From: an uncultured Aquimarina sp.
Lineage (GTDB): Bacteria > Bacteroidota > Bacteroidia > Flavobacteriales > Flavobacteriaceae
Reading direction: 5' to 3'
NCBI RefSeq assembly: GCF_947495315.1
Contig: NZ_CANLYD010000002.1
Location: 62,001-126,000, forward strand
Length of the DNA: 64,000 nt
Below the pieces are notes generated by a model. That model saw only the letters and a list, made by a program, of their open reading frames with translations, was not told where the DNA came from and ran no database searches. The position numbers and the translations under genes are program-made. Below are positions 19,594 through 28,635 of this stretch, in pieces; within the stretch, counting starts at the first letter, position 1, and the number at the start of each line of letters is the position of its first letter.

Positions 19594-21492
19594 TTAGTAT
19601 GCACGTTCATCTTTCCCTTCGAAAAAATTTATAAACGCCTTATTTACGACTCTATTCCCACCTACGGTTGGATAATCACCTGTAAAATACCAATCTCCTA
19701 AATTCTTAGGACAAGCAATATGAAGATTATCTACAGTTTGATAAATAATCTTTATATCTGCATTCACTGTATCATCTATTAGTAACTCTGCTATTTTATC
19801 ACTTATTTCCTGATCAGAGAAACCTTCATATATCTCTTTTACAAAATTCTGAACTTCTTCATCCGCTAGGTGCTCTTGCGCTTTACATTTTTCATATACT
19901 TGCTCTACTAGATCATAATTGCCATTTTCTTTTAATAATTCTAATGAAGCTTTGAAAGCAATAAGCCCTTCCAGTCGTGCCATATCGATTCCGTAACAAT
20001 CAGGATAACGAATCTGAGGAGCAGAAGAAACAACTATAATTTTTTTAGGTTTTAACCTGTCGAGCATCTTGATAATACTTTTCTTTAATGTTGTCCCTCT
20101 TACTATACTATCATCTATTATTACCAGATTGTCTTGGTGTTTTACCACTCCATAGGTAACATCATATACGTGAGCTACTAAATCATCTCTACTACTATCT
20201 TCTGTAATAAATGTACGCAGTTTAGCGTCTTTAATCGCTAACTTTTCTGTTCTCAATCGAGAAGAAAGTATTTCTGTCAATCGTTCATCAGTCAACGAAT
20301 CTTTCTCAGAAAGTATGGTTTCATTTTTTTGTTTGTTCAGTTCATCTTGTGCTGCTTCTACCATCCCGTAGAAAGATGTTTCAGCAGTGTTTGGTATAAA
20401 AGAAAAAACAGTATTGACAGTATCATGGTCGATTTCCTTTAATACTTGCGGCATGATTAGCTTACCAAGATTCTTTCTCTCTTCATAAATTTCTGCATCA
20501 CTTCCTCTTGAAAAATAAATACGTTCAAAAGAACAGGCTTTTCTTTCTAACGGCTCTATAATTTTACTTATAGATGTTTTCCCATCTTTTTTAACAATAA
20601 TAGCTTTTCCTGGATCTAATTCTATGACCTTATCAAATGGAACATTAAATACTGTTTGAATTACAGGTCTTTCAGAAGCCACAACGACTACCTCATCATC
20701 TTGATAATAATAAGCTGGTCTTATTCCTGCAGGGTCTCTAAGAACAAAAGCATCCCCATGGCCTAGCATTCCAGCCATAGCATAACCTCCATCCCAATCT
20801 CTAGATGATTTCTTAAGGATTTTGACAACATTTAATCTTTCTACAATTTCAGGAGAAGCATCTACTTTACTATACCCTTCCTTTTTAAGTTTCTTATACA
20901 GTTTGGCAACTTCGGAATCCAAAAAATGGCCGATTTTTTCCATTACGGTCACTGTATCCACATGATCCTTAGGGTGCTGACCTAATCGTACTAAATTATC
21001 AAATAGTACATTATTATTAGTCATATTAAAATTACCCGCCACTATCAGGTTACGATGCATCCAGTTGTTTTGTCTTAAAAACGGATGTACGCTTTCTACA
21101 CTGTTTTTACCAAATGTACCATAACGAACATGACCTAATAATACCTCTCCTATATAAGGGATGTTTTTTTTCTGTAGATCAACATCATCAGCATACTCAG
21201 GATGTTCTACCAATTCCTTATTAATTCTATCATTAATTTGCGAAAAAATATCTTGAATTGGCTGTGATTCACTCGAACGAACTCTGCTTATATATCGTTC
21301 TCCAGGAGGTGTGTCTAATTTAATACTAGCAAACCCAGCTCCATCCTGTCCGCGATTATGTTGCTTTTCCATCATAAGATACATTTTATTTACTCCATAA
21401 AATGCACTTCCGTATTTTTCCTTATAATACTCTAATGGTTTTAATAATCTAATAAATGCTATTCCGCATTCATGTTTTAAGGCATCACTCAT
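19594..21492 (-). CDS. purF: Amidophosphoribosyltransferase
   Basis: A 632-residue glutamine PRPP amidotransferase, the first step of purine synthesis. The N-terminal nucleophile is expected to be C9 after removal of a short propeptide (KHE-CGIAF). The glutaminase domain shows NRGQDGAGF, GHVRYGT and DWDGGYAM. The phosphoribosyltransferase domain has the PRPP loop VIIDDSIVRGTT. It is over 100 residues longer than the E. coli enzyme, partly from a charged insert with KLYKKLKKEG and a long C-terminal extension (LADEEVQNFVKEIYEGF onward), a form common in Bacteroidota. The pfkB-like gene upstream has its own terminator, so purF is transcribed separately. purN lies 3.4 kb away. Confidence 0.95.
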   Translation of the reverse strand: MSDALKHECGIAFIRLLKPLEYYKEKYGSAFYGVNKMYLMMEKQHNRGQDGAGFASIKLDTPPGERYISRVRSSESQPIQDIFSQINDRINKELVEHPEYADDVDLQKKNIPYIGEVLLGHVRYGTFGKNSVESVHPFLRQNNWMHRNLIVAGNFNMTNNNVLFDNLVRLGQHPKDHVDTVTVMEKIGHFLDSEVAKLYKKLKKEGYSKVDASPEIVERLNVVKILKKSSRDWDGGYAMAGMLGHGDAFVLRDPAGIRPAYYYQDDEVVVVASERPVIQTVFNVPFDKVIELDPGKAIIVKKDGKTSISKIIEPLERKACSFERIYFSRGSDAEIYEERKNLGKLIMPQVLKEIDHDTVNTVFSFIPNTAETSFYGMVEAAQDELNKQKNETILSEKDSLTDERLTEILSSRLRTEKLAIKDAKLRTFITEDSSRDDLVAHVYDVTYGVVKHQDNLVIIDDSIVRGTTLKKSIIKMLDRLKPKKIIVVSSAPQIRYPDCYGIDMARLEGLIAFKASLELLKENGNYDLVEQVYEKCKAQEHLADEEVQNFVKEIYEGFSDQEISDKIAELLIDDTVNADIKIIYQTVDNLHIACPKNLGDWYFTGDYPTVGGNRVVNKAFINFFEGKDERAY

Positions 21493-21544
21493 TGTATTCC
21501 AAAAATTCTATTGTTGTGTTATAGTAGGTCTAATATTTAATAGC

Positions 21545-21581
21545 CAATTAAAAAAGCCCTTACACGAAATGAGCAGGGCTT
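21545..21581 (-). terminator. Terminator of the PfkB-family gene
   Basis: On the minus strand AAGCCCT (21575-21581) pairs with AGGGCTT (21554-21560) across a 14-base loop, followed by a T-run. It lies 14 bases after the kinase stop. Confidence 0.7.
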
Positions 21582-21594
21582 AATAATTTATTAT

Positions 21595-22521
21595 TTAAGA
21601 CAATTCTATTTCGAATTGTGTTAATTCCCTAAATTCCAGAAGTCGTTTCTGAACTTCTTCTCGTTTTAAGTCTTCCATTCTTTCTGTACCAAATTTCTCT
21701 ACACAAAAAGAAGCCAGATTAGAAGCATGAATGATTGCTTTTTTCATATTCTCAAAAGAGAGGTCTCCTGTTTTTGTTAAATATCCAGCAAAACCTCCAG
21801 CAAATGTATCTCCAGCTCCAGTAGGGTCGAATACTTCTTCTAATGGTAATGCTGGTGCAAAGAAAATTTGATCATTGTGAAACAATAATGCTCCGTGTTC
21901 TCCCTTTTTAATGACTACATACTTCGGTCCCATTTTCTCAATTGCTCTAGCAGCTTTTACCAATGAATACTCTCCACTTAGCTGCCTTGCTTCTTCGTCA
22001 TTAATAGTAATTACATCTACTTCTGCAATAACCTTCATCAAATCCTCCAAGGCATTGTCCATCCAAAAATTCATAGTGTCCAAAACGGCTAACTTAGGCT
22101 TAGATGACATTTGTTCTAAAACGCTAAGCTGAACTAAAGGGTGTAAATTTCCTAACATTACAATTTCTGAATCTTTATAATTCTCAGGAACCACCGGATT
22201 AAAATCTGCTAATACATTAAGCTGGGTGTCTAATGTATCTCTAGAGTTCAGATCATTATGATATCTTCCGCTCCAGAAGAAAGTTTTACCTCCTTTTACA
22301 ACCTCTACAGCAGAAGTGTCAATATTTTTCTTTTGAAGCATAGTTAGATATTCCTCTGGAAAATCATCTCCCACAACAGAAACTATTGCCGAAGGTATAT
22401 TAAAATTAGCTGCAGAAAGACCTATATATGTTGCGGCTCCGCCTAAGATCTTGTCCGTTTTACCAAATGGTGTCTCAATAGCATCAAAGGCTACGGTGCC
22501 TACAATAAGTAATTTACTCAT
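21595..22521 (-). CDS. PfkB-family sugar/nucleoside kinase
   Basis: A 308-residue ribokinase-superfamily kinase. The N-terminal glycine motif is GGAATYIG (27-34). The C-terminal anion hole and base are DPTGAGDTFAGG, with D238 as the likely catalytic base. The N-terminal lid segment and the TINDEEARQLSGEY region resemble adenosine-kinase-like and fructokinase members, so the substrate may be a sugar or a nucleoside. No signal peptide. Position beside purF would suit a nucleoside substrate, but that is a weak argument. A candidate -7 box TATATTTG (minus strand, 22545-22552) lies upstream. Confidence 0.85.
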   Translation of the reverse strand: MSKLLIVGTVAFDAIETPFGKTDKILGGAATYIGLSAANFNIPSAIVSVVGDDFPEEYLTMLQKKNIDTSAVEVVKGGKTFFWSGRYHNDLNSRDTLDTQLNVLADFNPVVPENYKDSEIVMLGNLHPLVQLSVLEQMSSKPKLAVLDTMNFWMDNALEDLMKVIAEVDVITINDEEARQLSGEYSLVKAARAIEKMGPKYVVIKKGEHGALLFHNDQIFFAPALPLEEVFDPTGAGDTFAGGFAGYLTKTGDLSFENMKKAIIHASNLASFCVEKFGTERMEDLKREEVQKRLLEFRELTQFEIELS

Positions 22522-22829
22522 AAAAATAGCGTAATATTTTTTTGCAAATATACGTTTTAGTTTTGAGTAGTAGGCAGATTAATTTAAAGCTTAATTTTCT
22601 GCCAAAAATCGAACATACCCTCTAGTAAACCTTATACTTTAAACACAGAATCATTTTTAAAAATATCGGATTATTTTAACTTTTATTTTAAACAATCCTT
22701 AAAACAATAATGCAAAAGAAAAAGGTGTTTTTTAGCCCTATTTATGATGATTAAAGAACTTATTTTCAGGTTTTTATTGTTATGGTTTTAGCACATATAA
22801 AAGATGTTTTTTCTGTATTTTCTTTCAAA

Positions 22830-22837
22830 TAAATTTG
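22830..22837 (+). promoter_or_regulatory. Candidate -7 box for astacin-like protease
   Basis: TAAATTTG matches TAnnTTTG, 57 bases upstream of the protease start. The -33 position reads TTT rather than TTG. It lies in the 372-base divergent gap 22522-22893, which otherwise shows only AT-rich DNA and the -7-like site for the kinase gene. Confidence 0.35.
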
Positions 22838-22893
22838 TATTCCTACTAAATTTTTGTTAATTTTATGAAATATTTAACAAACTCAACATTACT

Positions 22894-23964
22894 ATGAAAA
22901 AAAATAAACTGGCTAGACTTGCCCTAGCTACACTAGTTTCATTTTCTCTATTCAATTGTGAAAAAGATACTGAAGAAGTATTTCAAGAAAGTCAGATCGA
23001 CAATGCAAAAATAGCTCACGTGTGTATCGCAAAATGGGATGCTCCAGACGGTGCAAAAGCAACCAGCGTTAAAGATAAACAATGGGAAACAGGTCAAACT
23101 ATACGTGTAAAATTCTTAAACGGAAATAGTTTTGTTCAATCCAAGGTTAGACAATATGCTGTAGAATGGGAGAACTATGCAAACCTAAAATTCGAATGGG
23201 TTTCTTCTAATAGCAGCGCGAACATTAAAATTGCCTTTAGAGAAGGTCAATATGCAAATGAAGCAGGTTCTTGGTCTTATTTAGGAACCGATTCTAATAG
23301 CTATGCACATAGTATGCATTTTGGGTGGTTTAATGATAACACTACTGATTCAGAATTTAGAAGAACAACTATTCACGAATTTGGACATGCACTTGGGTTG
23401 ATCCATGAACACCAAAATCCTGTAGCTGGTATTAACTGGGATAAAGAAACTGTATATGCCTATTATGCAGGACCACCAAATAACTGGTCTAGAGCGCAGG
23501 TTGATAACAATCTATTTAGACGCTATGAGGCTAGTATAACTAACTATAGCACGTATGACCCTCTATCTATTATGCATTACCCAATTCCTGCAGAACATAC
23601 TCTTGATGGAGTTGGAGTAGGTTCTAATAATCGATTATCAGACACTGATAAACAATTTATTGGTACAATATATCCATTTCCTGATACAAGCGGAGATATC
23701 TGCGCTGGGGTAGCTCCATATAATGGTAACAATTCGTATTCTGTTGGAGATCAAGTTACCTATAACGGAGATTTATACCAAAGAACAGCAAGTGGATGGA
23801 GTAATCTTGGAGCTTGTGGTCCTGTTAGTACTGATCCATGTGATGGTGTAGCGCCATATAATGGTAACACTTCTTATTCTACTGGAGACCAAGTTACCTA
23901 TAACGGAGATTTATATCAAAGAACAGCAAGTGGATGGAGTAATCTTGGAGCTTGTGGTAGCTAA
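22894..23964 (+). CDS. Astacin-like (M12A) zinc metalloprotease with two CBM5/12 modules
   Basis: A 356-residue exported metzincin protease. The signal peptide carries a lipobox (SLFNC, C22), so it is probably a lipoprotein. The catalytic zinc site is HEFGHALGLIHEH (H161, E162, H165, H171) and the Met-turn is SIMHY (225-229). Two chitin-binding type 3 (CBM5/12) modules follow at about 270-309 and 316-355, each beginning C-x-GVAPYNGN and ending LGACG with paired cysteines. The likely role is digestion of extracellular protein on chitin-rich or polysaccharide-rich surfaces. The two modules are almost identical in protein and DNA, so the duplication is recent. There is no T9SS sorting domain. 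Monocistronic. Confidence 0.92.
   Translation: MKKNKLARLALATLVSFSLFNCEKDTEEVFQESQIDNAKIAHVCIAKWDAPDGAKATSVKDKQWETGQTIRVKFLNGNSFVQSKVRQYAVEWENYANLKFEWVSSNSSANIKIAFREGQYANEAGSWSYLGTDSNSYAHSMHFGWFNDNTTDSEFRRTTIHEFGHALGLIHEHQNPVAGINWDKETVYAYYAGPPNNWSRAQVDNNLFRRYEASITNYSTYDPLSIMHYPIPAEHTLDGVGVGSNNRLSDTDKQFIGTIYPFPDTSGDICAGVAPYNGNNSYSVGDQVTYNGDLYQRTASGWSNLGACGPVSTDPCDGVAPYNGNTSYSTGDQVTYNGDLYQRTASGWSNLGACGS
23701..23958 (+). repeat. Tandem duplication of CBM5/12 module
   Basis: Two copies of about 120 bases (23701-23820 and 23839-23958) repeat with a 138-base period, separated by an 18-base Ser/Thr/Asp/Pro linker. Long stretches are identical at the DNA level, including the second half of each copy, which points to a recent in-frame duplication. 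Confidence 0.9.
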
Positions 23965-24027
23965 AAGGGCTTGTAATCGTATATCGATTCATTCGGTATA
24001 TTAGATGTAAGAATCTTATTATTTAAA

Positions 24028-24058
24028 AAAATGCTCCAGAAAAAAACTGGAGCATTTT
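24028..24058. terminator. Bidirectional terminator, protease / rnhA
   Basis: AAATGCTCCAG pairs with CTGGAGCATTT across a seven-A loop. T-rich runs follow on both strands. It lies between the convergent protease and RNase H genes and can serve both. Confidence 0.75.
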
Positions 24059-24094
24059 ATTTGTGTTAGAATTATTTAAATAAGATTCTTCAAA

Positions 24095-24730
24095 TTACTT
24101 TCTGCCAAAATCTGCTGGGATTTCACCCCAAGCTTTGGTTTCCCATTTAACTATTGTAGTAGTGTACTTATTTTCTTTAAGCCACATGATTGCCCGATCT
24201 ACTAGGTCAAACATTTCCTTATTTTTGGCATTGCGCTGTAGTTTTGTTTTACAGGTTTTACGCTGCACCCAACCCATAGCAATTTTAGAATCTGTATATA
24301 AAATTCTATCACTACCTTTCTTTTTTAAGTATGCCAATCCGTGAACTAAAGCCAAAAACTCACCTATGTTATTTGTGCCTTGTGGGAAAGGCCCTTGGTG
24401 AAAAAGCTGTTTTTCTGTCTGTGTATCTACTCCTCTATACTCCATTTTACCTGGATTACCACTTGAAGCTGCATCTACAGCTATAGAATATAAGTTAGGT
24501 TCTCCTATTTTTTCTAGTTGTTCTTTGGTGAGAGAAGATTTTGGTTTACTTTTTCCTTTATAATCTTCATAATCTCCATTATAGGCTTTCTTTGCTACAT
24601 CAAAAGATTCAAAAGATTTATATTTTGCACTTGCATATCCTTTTACTGCTGCTTTGCAATCATCCCATTTGGTATAGATTCCAGGTCTGTGACCTTCCCA
24701 GACAACATAAAATTTTTCTTTCTTGCCCAT
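24095..24730 (-). CDS. rnhA: Ribonuclease HI with viroplasmin-like N-domain
   Basis: A 211-residue RNase H that removes RNA from RNA-DNA hybrids. The N-terminal 50 residues (FYVVWEGHRPGIYTKWDDC) form the hybrid-binding domain seen in caulimovirus viroplasmin and eukaryotic RNase H1. The catalytic domain has the DEDD set: D86 (AVDAASSGNPG), E124 (NIGEF), D147 (YTDSK) and D207 (PADFG). A Lys/Ser linker (about 58-70) joins the two. This architecture is common in Bacteroidota. All catalytic residues are present. Confidence 0.92.
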   Translation of the reverse strand: MGKKEKFYVVWEGHRPGIYTKWDDCKAAVKGYASAKYKSFESFDVAKKAYNGDYEDYKGKSKPKSSLTKEQLEKIGEPNLYSIAVDAASSGNPGKMEYRGVDTQTEKQLFHQGPFPQGTNNIGEFLALVHGLAYLKKKGSDRILYTDSKIAMGWVQRKTCKTKLQRNAKNKEMFDLVDRAIMWLKENKYTTTIVKWETKAWGEIPADFGRK

Positions 24731-24787
24731 ATTTAGTTGACAGTTACTAATTGATTGTTGTTAGTTGGTTCTACGTTAGGGATAGCA

Positions 24788-24856
24788 ACCCTTCGACCAA
24801 GCTCAGGACAAGTTTTATCCTTTTTACTTAGTGCCCTTCGAAAGCCTCAGGGTACT
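24788..24856. repeat. Dispersed extragenic palindrome fragments
   Basis: The gap 24731-24939 holds two related elements. CCCTTCGACCAAGCTCAGG lies at about 24789-24807, and GCCCTTCGAAAGCCTCAGGG at about 24833-24852. This CTTCGAC-AAGCTCAGG type of sequence is a frequent dispersed intergenic element in bacterial genomes. Here it appears twice about 44 bases apart, in a non-coding spot between rnhA and purN. Confidence 0.45.
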
Positions 24857-24939
24857 AAATAAAAACACACAATGTATAGCTTGCCCAAATGCTATTATTC
24901 ACTCTCACCAACTCACCTCTCAAAAACTCACATACTTTC

Positions 24940-25518
24940 TCAAACCTCATCTCTCAATCCCAACACTTTTTCAATAACGACAGGAAAGTATTTATATTCT
25001 AATGTATGGATTGCCTTAGCTACATCTTCAGCTGAGTAATCTTTCTCTACAGGAGTTTTTGCCTGAAAAACAATCGCTCCTTCGTCATAGTGTTCATTTA
25101 CATAATGAATCGTAATACCGCTTTCTTTTTCCTTATTCTTTATTACTGCCTCATGAACATGGCTTCCATACATGCCTTTTCCTCCATATTTAGGAAGTAA
25201 AGCGGGATGAATGTTAATTACCTTTTCAGGAAAGGCATTAATGATCTTTTTTGGAAAAATCCATAAGAATCCAGCTAATACAATAATATCAGGTTGAGCA
25301 TCTTTAATGATGTTTAGCACCTCATTAGTTGTATAAAATGACTCTTTGTCAAAATGTAAAGCCTTTACTCTCAGGGCATGAGCTCGTTTTAAGACTTTGG
25401 CACGCAGGTTGTTAGAGAACACATGTGTTACCTTAGCAGTTTTCCGCTCTTGAAAGTATTTAATTATATTTTCGGCATTGGTACCGGAACCGGAAGCAAA
25501 AATTATGATACGCTTCAT
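24940..25518 (-). CDS. purN: Phosphoribosylglycinamide formyltransferase
   Basis: A 192-residue GAR transformylase, the third step of purine synthesis, using 10-formyl-tetrahydrofolate. The phosphate-binding ASGSGTNAENI motif is at the N-terminus. The catalytic block INIHPALLPKYGGKGMYG and the later HYVNEHYDEGAIVFQ aspartate are present. I chose the ATG at 25516-25518 (MKRIIIFASGSG), because the alternative start nine codons upstream adds a non-homologous tail. It is divergent from acpP, with about 180 bases between them holding the acpP promoter. Confidence 0.94.
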   Translation of the reverse strand: MKRIIIFASGSGTNAENIIKYFQERKTAKVTHVFSNNLRAKVLKRAHALRVKALHFDKESFYTTNEVLNIIKDAQPDIIVLAGFLWIFPKKIINAFPEKVINIHPALLPKYGGKGMYGSHVHEAVIKNKEKESGITIHYVNEHYDEGAIVFQAKTPVEKDYSAEDVAKAIHTLEYKYFPVVIEKVLGLRDEV

Positions 25519-25631
25519 ATATAGAGTTGTTAAATTAGAGAGCACAAAAAAAATAATTATTATCCATTTTTAGGTAGCAAAAAGCCAATACTTCCATATA
25601 TTTGATAAAATACAAATACATTTTTAGAGGA

Positions 25632-25665
25632 TTGTGGGGTTTTAAAATAAAGTTTTTTATTTTTG
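25632..25665 (+). promoter_or_regulatory. Flavobacterial promoter of acpP
   Basis: TTG (25632-25634), a 23-base spacer and TATTTTTG (25658-25665) match TTG-N17-23-TAnnTTTG. The acpP ATG lies 31 bases after the -7 box. Confidence 0.65.
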
Positions 25666-25696
25666 CCACCTAATTAAAAAATTAAAATTAAACATT

Positions 25697-25930
25697 ATGT
25701 CAGACATTGCATCAAGAGTAAAAGCGATAATCGTTGACAAATTAGGAGTAGACGAAAATGAGGTTGTAACTGAAGCTAGCTTCACAAATGACCTAGGCGC
25801 TGATTCGTTAGACACTGTAGAATTGATTATGGAATTCGAAAAAGAATTCGATATTCAGATTCCAGATGATCAAGCTGAAAACATTGCAACAGTTGGTCAA
25901 GCAATATCTTATATTGAAGACGCAAAGTAA
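25697..25930 (+). CDS. acpP: Acyl carrier protein
   Basis: A 77-residue acidic acyl carrier protein. The phosphopantetheine attachment site is S37 in [10 protein letters not shown]. The gene is followed after 17 bases by fabF, and then rnc two bases further on, the classic fatty-acid/RNase III order. The protein carries growing acyl chains for type II fatty acid synthesis. Confidence 0.98.
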   Translation: MSDIASRVKAIIVDKLGVDENEVVTEASFTNDLGADSLDTVELIMEFEKEFDIQIPDDQAENIATVGQAISYIEDAK

Positions 25931-25947
25931 TAACTTCACAAAACAAT

Positions 25948-27201
25948 ATGAATCTTAAGCGAGTTGTAGTCACAGGACTAGGGGCATTAACGCCCATCGG
26001 TAACAATATTGAAGAATATTGGGATGGATTGGTAAATGGTAAGAGCGGTTGCGCACCCATTACTTATTTCGATACCGAACATTTCAAGACTAAATTTGCT
26101 TGCGAAGTCAAAAATTACAATCCCACAGATTATTTCGAAAGAAAAGAAGCACGTAAGCTTGATAAATTTGCGCAGTACGCTATTGTTTCTTCAGAAGAAG
26201 CAATAAAAGATGCTGCTATTGACCTTGAGAAGGTTGATAAATTTAGAGTTGGTGTTATCTGGGGTGCTGGTATTGGTGGATTAGAAACTTTTCAGGAAGA
26301 AGTAATTGGTTATGCCAATGGGAATGGAACACCTCGTTTCAATCCTTTCTTCATCCCAAAAATGATCGCTGATATCGCTCCAGGACATATTTCTATTAGA
26401 AATGGTTTTATGGGACCTAACTATACTACGGTTTCGGCTTGTGCCTCTTCTGCCAATTCAATGATTGATGCTTTAAACTATATTCGTTTAGGACATTGTG
26501 ATATCATTGTTACTGGAGGAAGTGAAGCAGCAGTTACTATTGCCGGTATGGGAGGATTTAATGCTATGCATGCTTTATCAACAAGAAATGAGAGTCCAGA
26601 AACTGCCTCTAGACCTTTTGATGCTACCAGAGATGGTTTTGTATTAGGAGAAGGTGGTGGAGCTCTTATTCTTGAAGAGTATGAACACGCTAAAGCACGT
26701 GGTGCAAAGATCTATGCAGAGGTTGTTGGTGGTGGAATGTCTAGTGATGCTTATCACATGACCGCCCCTCATCCAGATGGGATTGGAGTAGAACGTGTAA
26801 TGCTTAACTGTTTAAGAGATGCCGGTGTACAACCAGAACAAGTAGACGCTATAAACACTCACGGAACATCCACTCCTTTAGGAGATGTTGCAGAACTGAA
26901 AGCAATTACTAAAGTTTTTGGTGATCATGCACCTACCATGAATATAAATTCAACAAAATCTATGACTGGACACTTACTTGGTGCGGCTGGAGCTATAGAA
27001 TCAATTGCTTCTATACTTGCTATGCAACACGGTATAGTTCCTCCAACAATCAATCACACTACAGTGGATGAAAACATAGATAGTAGGTTAAATTTAACTT
27101 TAAACAAAGCACAAAAACGTGATATTACGTATGCAATGAGCAATACATTTGGCTTCGGAGGTCATAATGCTTGTGTATTATTTAAAAAACTAGACGAATA
27201 A
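25948..27201 (+). CDS. fabF: 3-oxoacyl-ACP synthase II
   Basis: A 417-residue beta-ketoacyl-ACP synthase II that elongates acyl-ACP. The catalytic triad is C165 (SACASSANS), H305 (NTHGTSTPLGD) and H342 (SMTGHLLGAAG). GGGxxSDAYHMTAPHP and the glycine-rich C-terminal FGFGGHNA are intact. Co-transcribed with acpP and rnc. Confidence 0.98.
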   Translation: MNLKRVVVTGLGALTPIGNNIEEYWDGLVNGKSGCAPITYFDTEHFKTKFACEVKNYNPTDYFERKEARKLDKFAQYAIVSSEEAIKDAAIDLEKVDKFRVGVIWGAGIGGLETFQEEVIGYANGNGTPRFNPFFIPKMIADIAPGHISIRNGFMGPNYTTVSACASSANSMIDALNYIRLGHCDIIVTGGSEAAVTIAGMGGFNAMHALSTRNESPETASRPFDATRDGFVLGEGGGALILEEYEHAKARGAKIYAEVVGGGMSSDAYHMTAPHPDGIGVERVMLNCLRDAGVQPEQVDAINTHGTSTPLGDVAELKAITKVFGDHAPTMNINSTKSMTGHLLGAAGAIESIASILAMQHGIVPPTINHTTVDENIDSRLNLTLNKAQKRDITYAMSNTFGFGGHNACVLFKKLDE

Positions 27202-27203
27202 TA

Positions 27204-27941
27204 ATGAGTGTTATTCGCAACATATTAAATTCCCGCTCTGAAAAGAACGGGAATTTTTTTTCCAAAATTCAAAATATTCTTGGATTCAAACCTAAGAGCA
27301 TTGCGCCTTACGAAAAAGCTTTTACACATAGATCGCTGAACCTAAAAGACAAAAAAGGGAATGCTGTTAATTATGAAAGGCTAGAATTCTTGGGTGATGC
27401 GATGCTAAGTAGTGTTATTGCGGCTCACTTGTTTAAGGAAGTTCCTGAAGGTAATGAAGGATATCTTACTAAAATGAGAGCCAAAGTAGTAAGCAGGAAA
27501 CATTTGAACGAACTGGGGAAAGATCTCAAATTAATTGATCTTGTTCGTACAAACATCCCAAAATCGCAATTCGGTATAAATATTCATGGTAATCTATTCG
27601 AAGCATTGATCGGTGCTATTTATCTTGATAGAGGATTTGTCTATTGTGAGCGTTTTATACACGAGGCCGTTATCAATCCCTATGTAGATATAGAAAGTCT
27701 CGAAGGACAGATTATTAGTTATAAAAGTTTATTGATAGAATGGTGTCAAAAAGTAAAGAAAAACTTTAACTATGAAATCTATGAAGATACCGGAAAAGAT
27801 GAAATGAAACATTTTGCGGTAAAACTTTGGATTGATGAAAAGGTAGTCGCAAAAGCGAGAGCAACTTCTAAGAAAAAAGCAGAAGAAAAAGCATCAAAAA
27901 GAGCTTATTTCGCATTCCAGTCAAAAATTAATTTTCCTTAA
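27204..27941 (+). CDS. rnc: Ribonuclease III
   Basis: A 245-residue double-strand-specific endoribonuclease. The RNase III signature RLEFLGDAML (about 60-69) and the second acidic motif NLFEALIGAIYLDRG are present. The C-terminal dsRNA-binding domain ends with AKARATSKKKAEEKASKRA. It starts two bases after the fabF stop (TAATAATG). The N-terminal 30 residues are longer than in E. coli. Confidence 0.97.
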   Translation: MSVIRNILNSRSEKNGNFFSKIQNILGFKPKSIAPYEKAFTHRSLNLKDKKGNAVNYERLEFLGDAMLSSVIAAHLFKEVPEGNEGYLTKMRAKVVSRKHLNELGKDLKLIDLVRTNIPKSQFGINIHGNLFEALIGAIYLDRGFVYCERFIHEAVINPYVDIESLEGQIISYKSLLIEWCQKVKKNFNYEIYEDTGKDEMKHFAVKLWIDEKVVAKARATSKKKAEEKASKRAYFAFQSKINFP

Positions 27942-28140
27942 AACAGAACCATTCTTTTATTTCTATCCTAAAAAAGGTGTTAATAGATTACAAAATTGTC
28001 ATTTTATGCTCAGTTTTGTCCAAGCTCAGCTAAAAGATACTAACTCAATCGTTTTCGTATAATATCTTTATGTTTTATTAAACTTCTACGGAGATTTTAT
28101 TTGTATATTTCTCGATAATTCTGGAAAAATGTAAATTCTA

Positions 28141-28635
28141 ATGGCGATCCAAAGGTTAGTTTTAGATACCATTGTGGATGATGATTATGACCTAATTGCC
28201 ATTCATTGTTCGTTAGCTTCATATCGATTAGCCTTTGGGTTAAACAAATATGTGGGTCTTCGGCTTTTCAGAAAAAAACAAGATATAAAATTTGAATATG
28301 ATACACATTCGGCAAGTTTTCCGCTGTTTCAATATCACGATCATTTTCAATATAATACCTATAGCCTTTTGGGAAATAAATTCAGAACAAAAATTGAATC
28401 AGAAACTGCAGCTGTACAAGGGTTATTTGCTGCGGAAGAAGAAGATAATTATGTTACTAAATATCTAATTCCTGAATTAAAAAATGTAGATTACTTTTTG
28501 AAGATAGAAGCCGAAACTTTTCAGTTTTCGAGTAAATCATTGACAAGTAAACTACTTACTATTCCACAAGTCATAACAGCCTATGTAGTGGATTATACAC
28601 AACTAAAATCAAAGAACAATTTAATATTTGAATAA
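28141..28635 (+). CDS. IPExxxVDY family protein
   Basis: A 164-residue protein of the Bacteroidota-specific IPExxxVDY family, recognised by IPELKNVDYFLKIE (about 111-124). No function is known. It has no signal peptide or membrane segment. It sits directly in front of pyk with a TAATG overlap, a coupling that suggests a link to pyruvate kinase expression or activity, though the sequence does not show what the link is. The 199 bases upstream (27942-28140) hold no gene. Confidence 0.88.
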   Translation: MAIQRLVLDTIVDDDYDLIAIHCSLASYRLAFGLNKYVGLRLFRKKQDIKFEYDTHSASFPLFQYHDHFQYNTYSLLGNKFRTKIESETAAVQGLFAAEEEDNYVTKYLIPELKNVDYFLKIEAETFQFSSKSLTSKLLTIPQVITAYVVDYTQLKSKNNLIFE

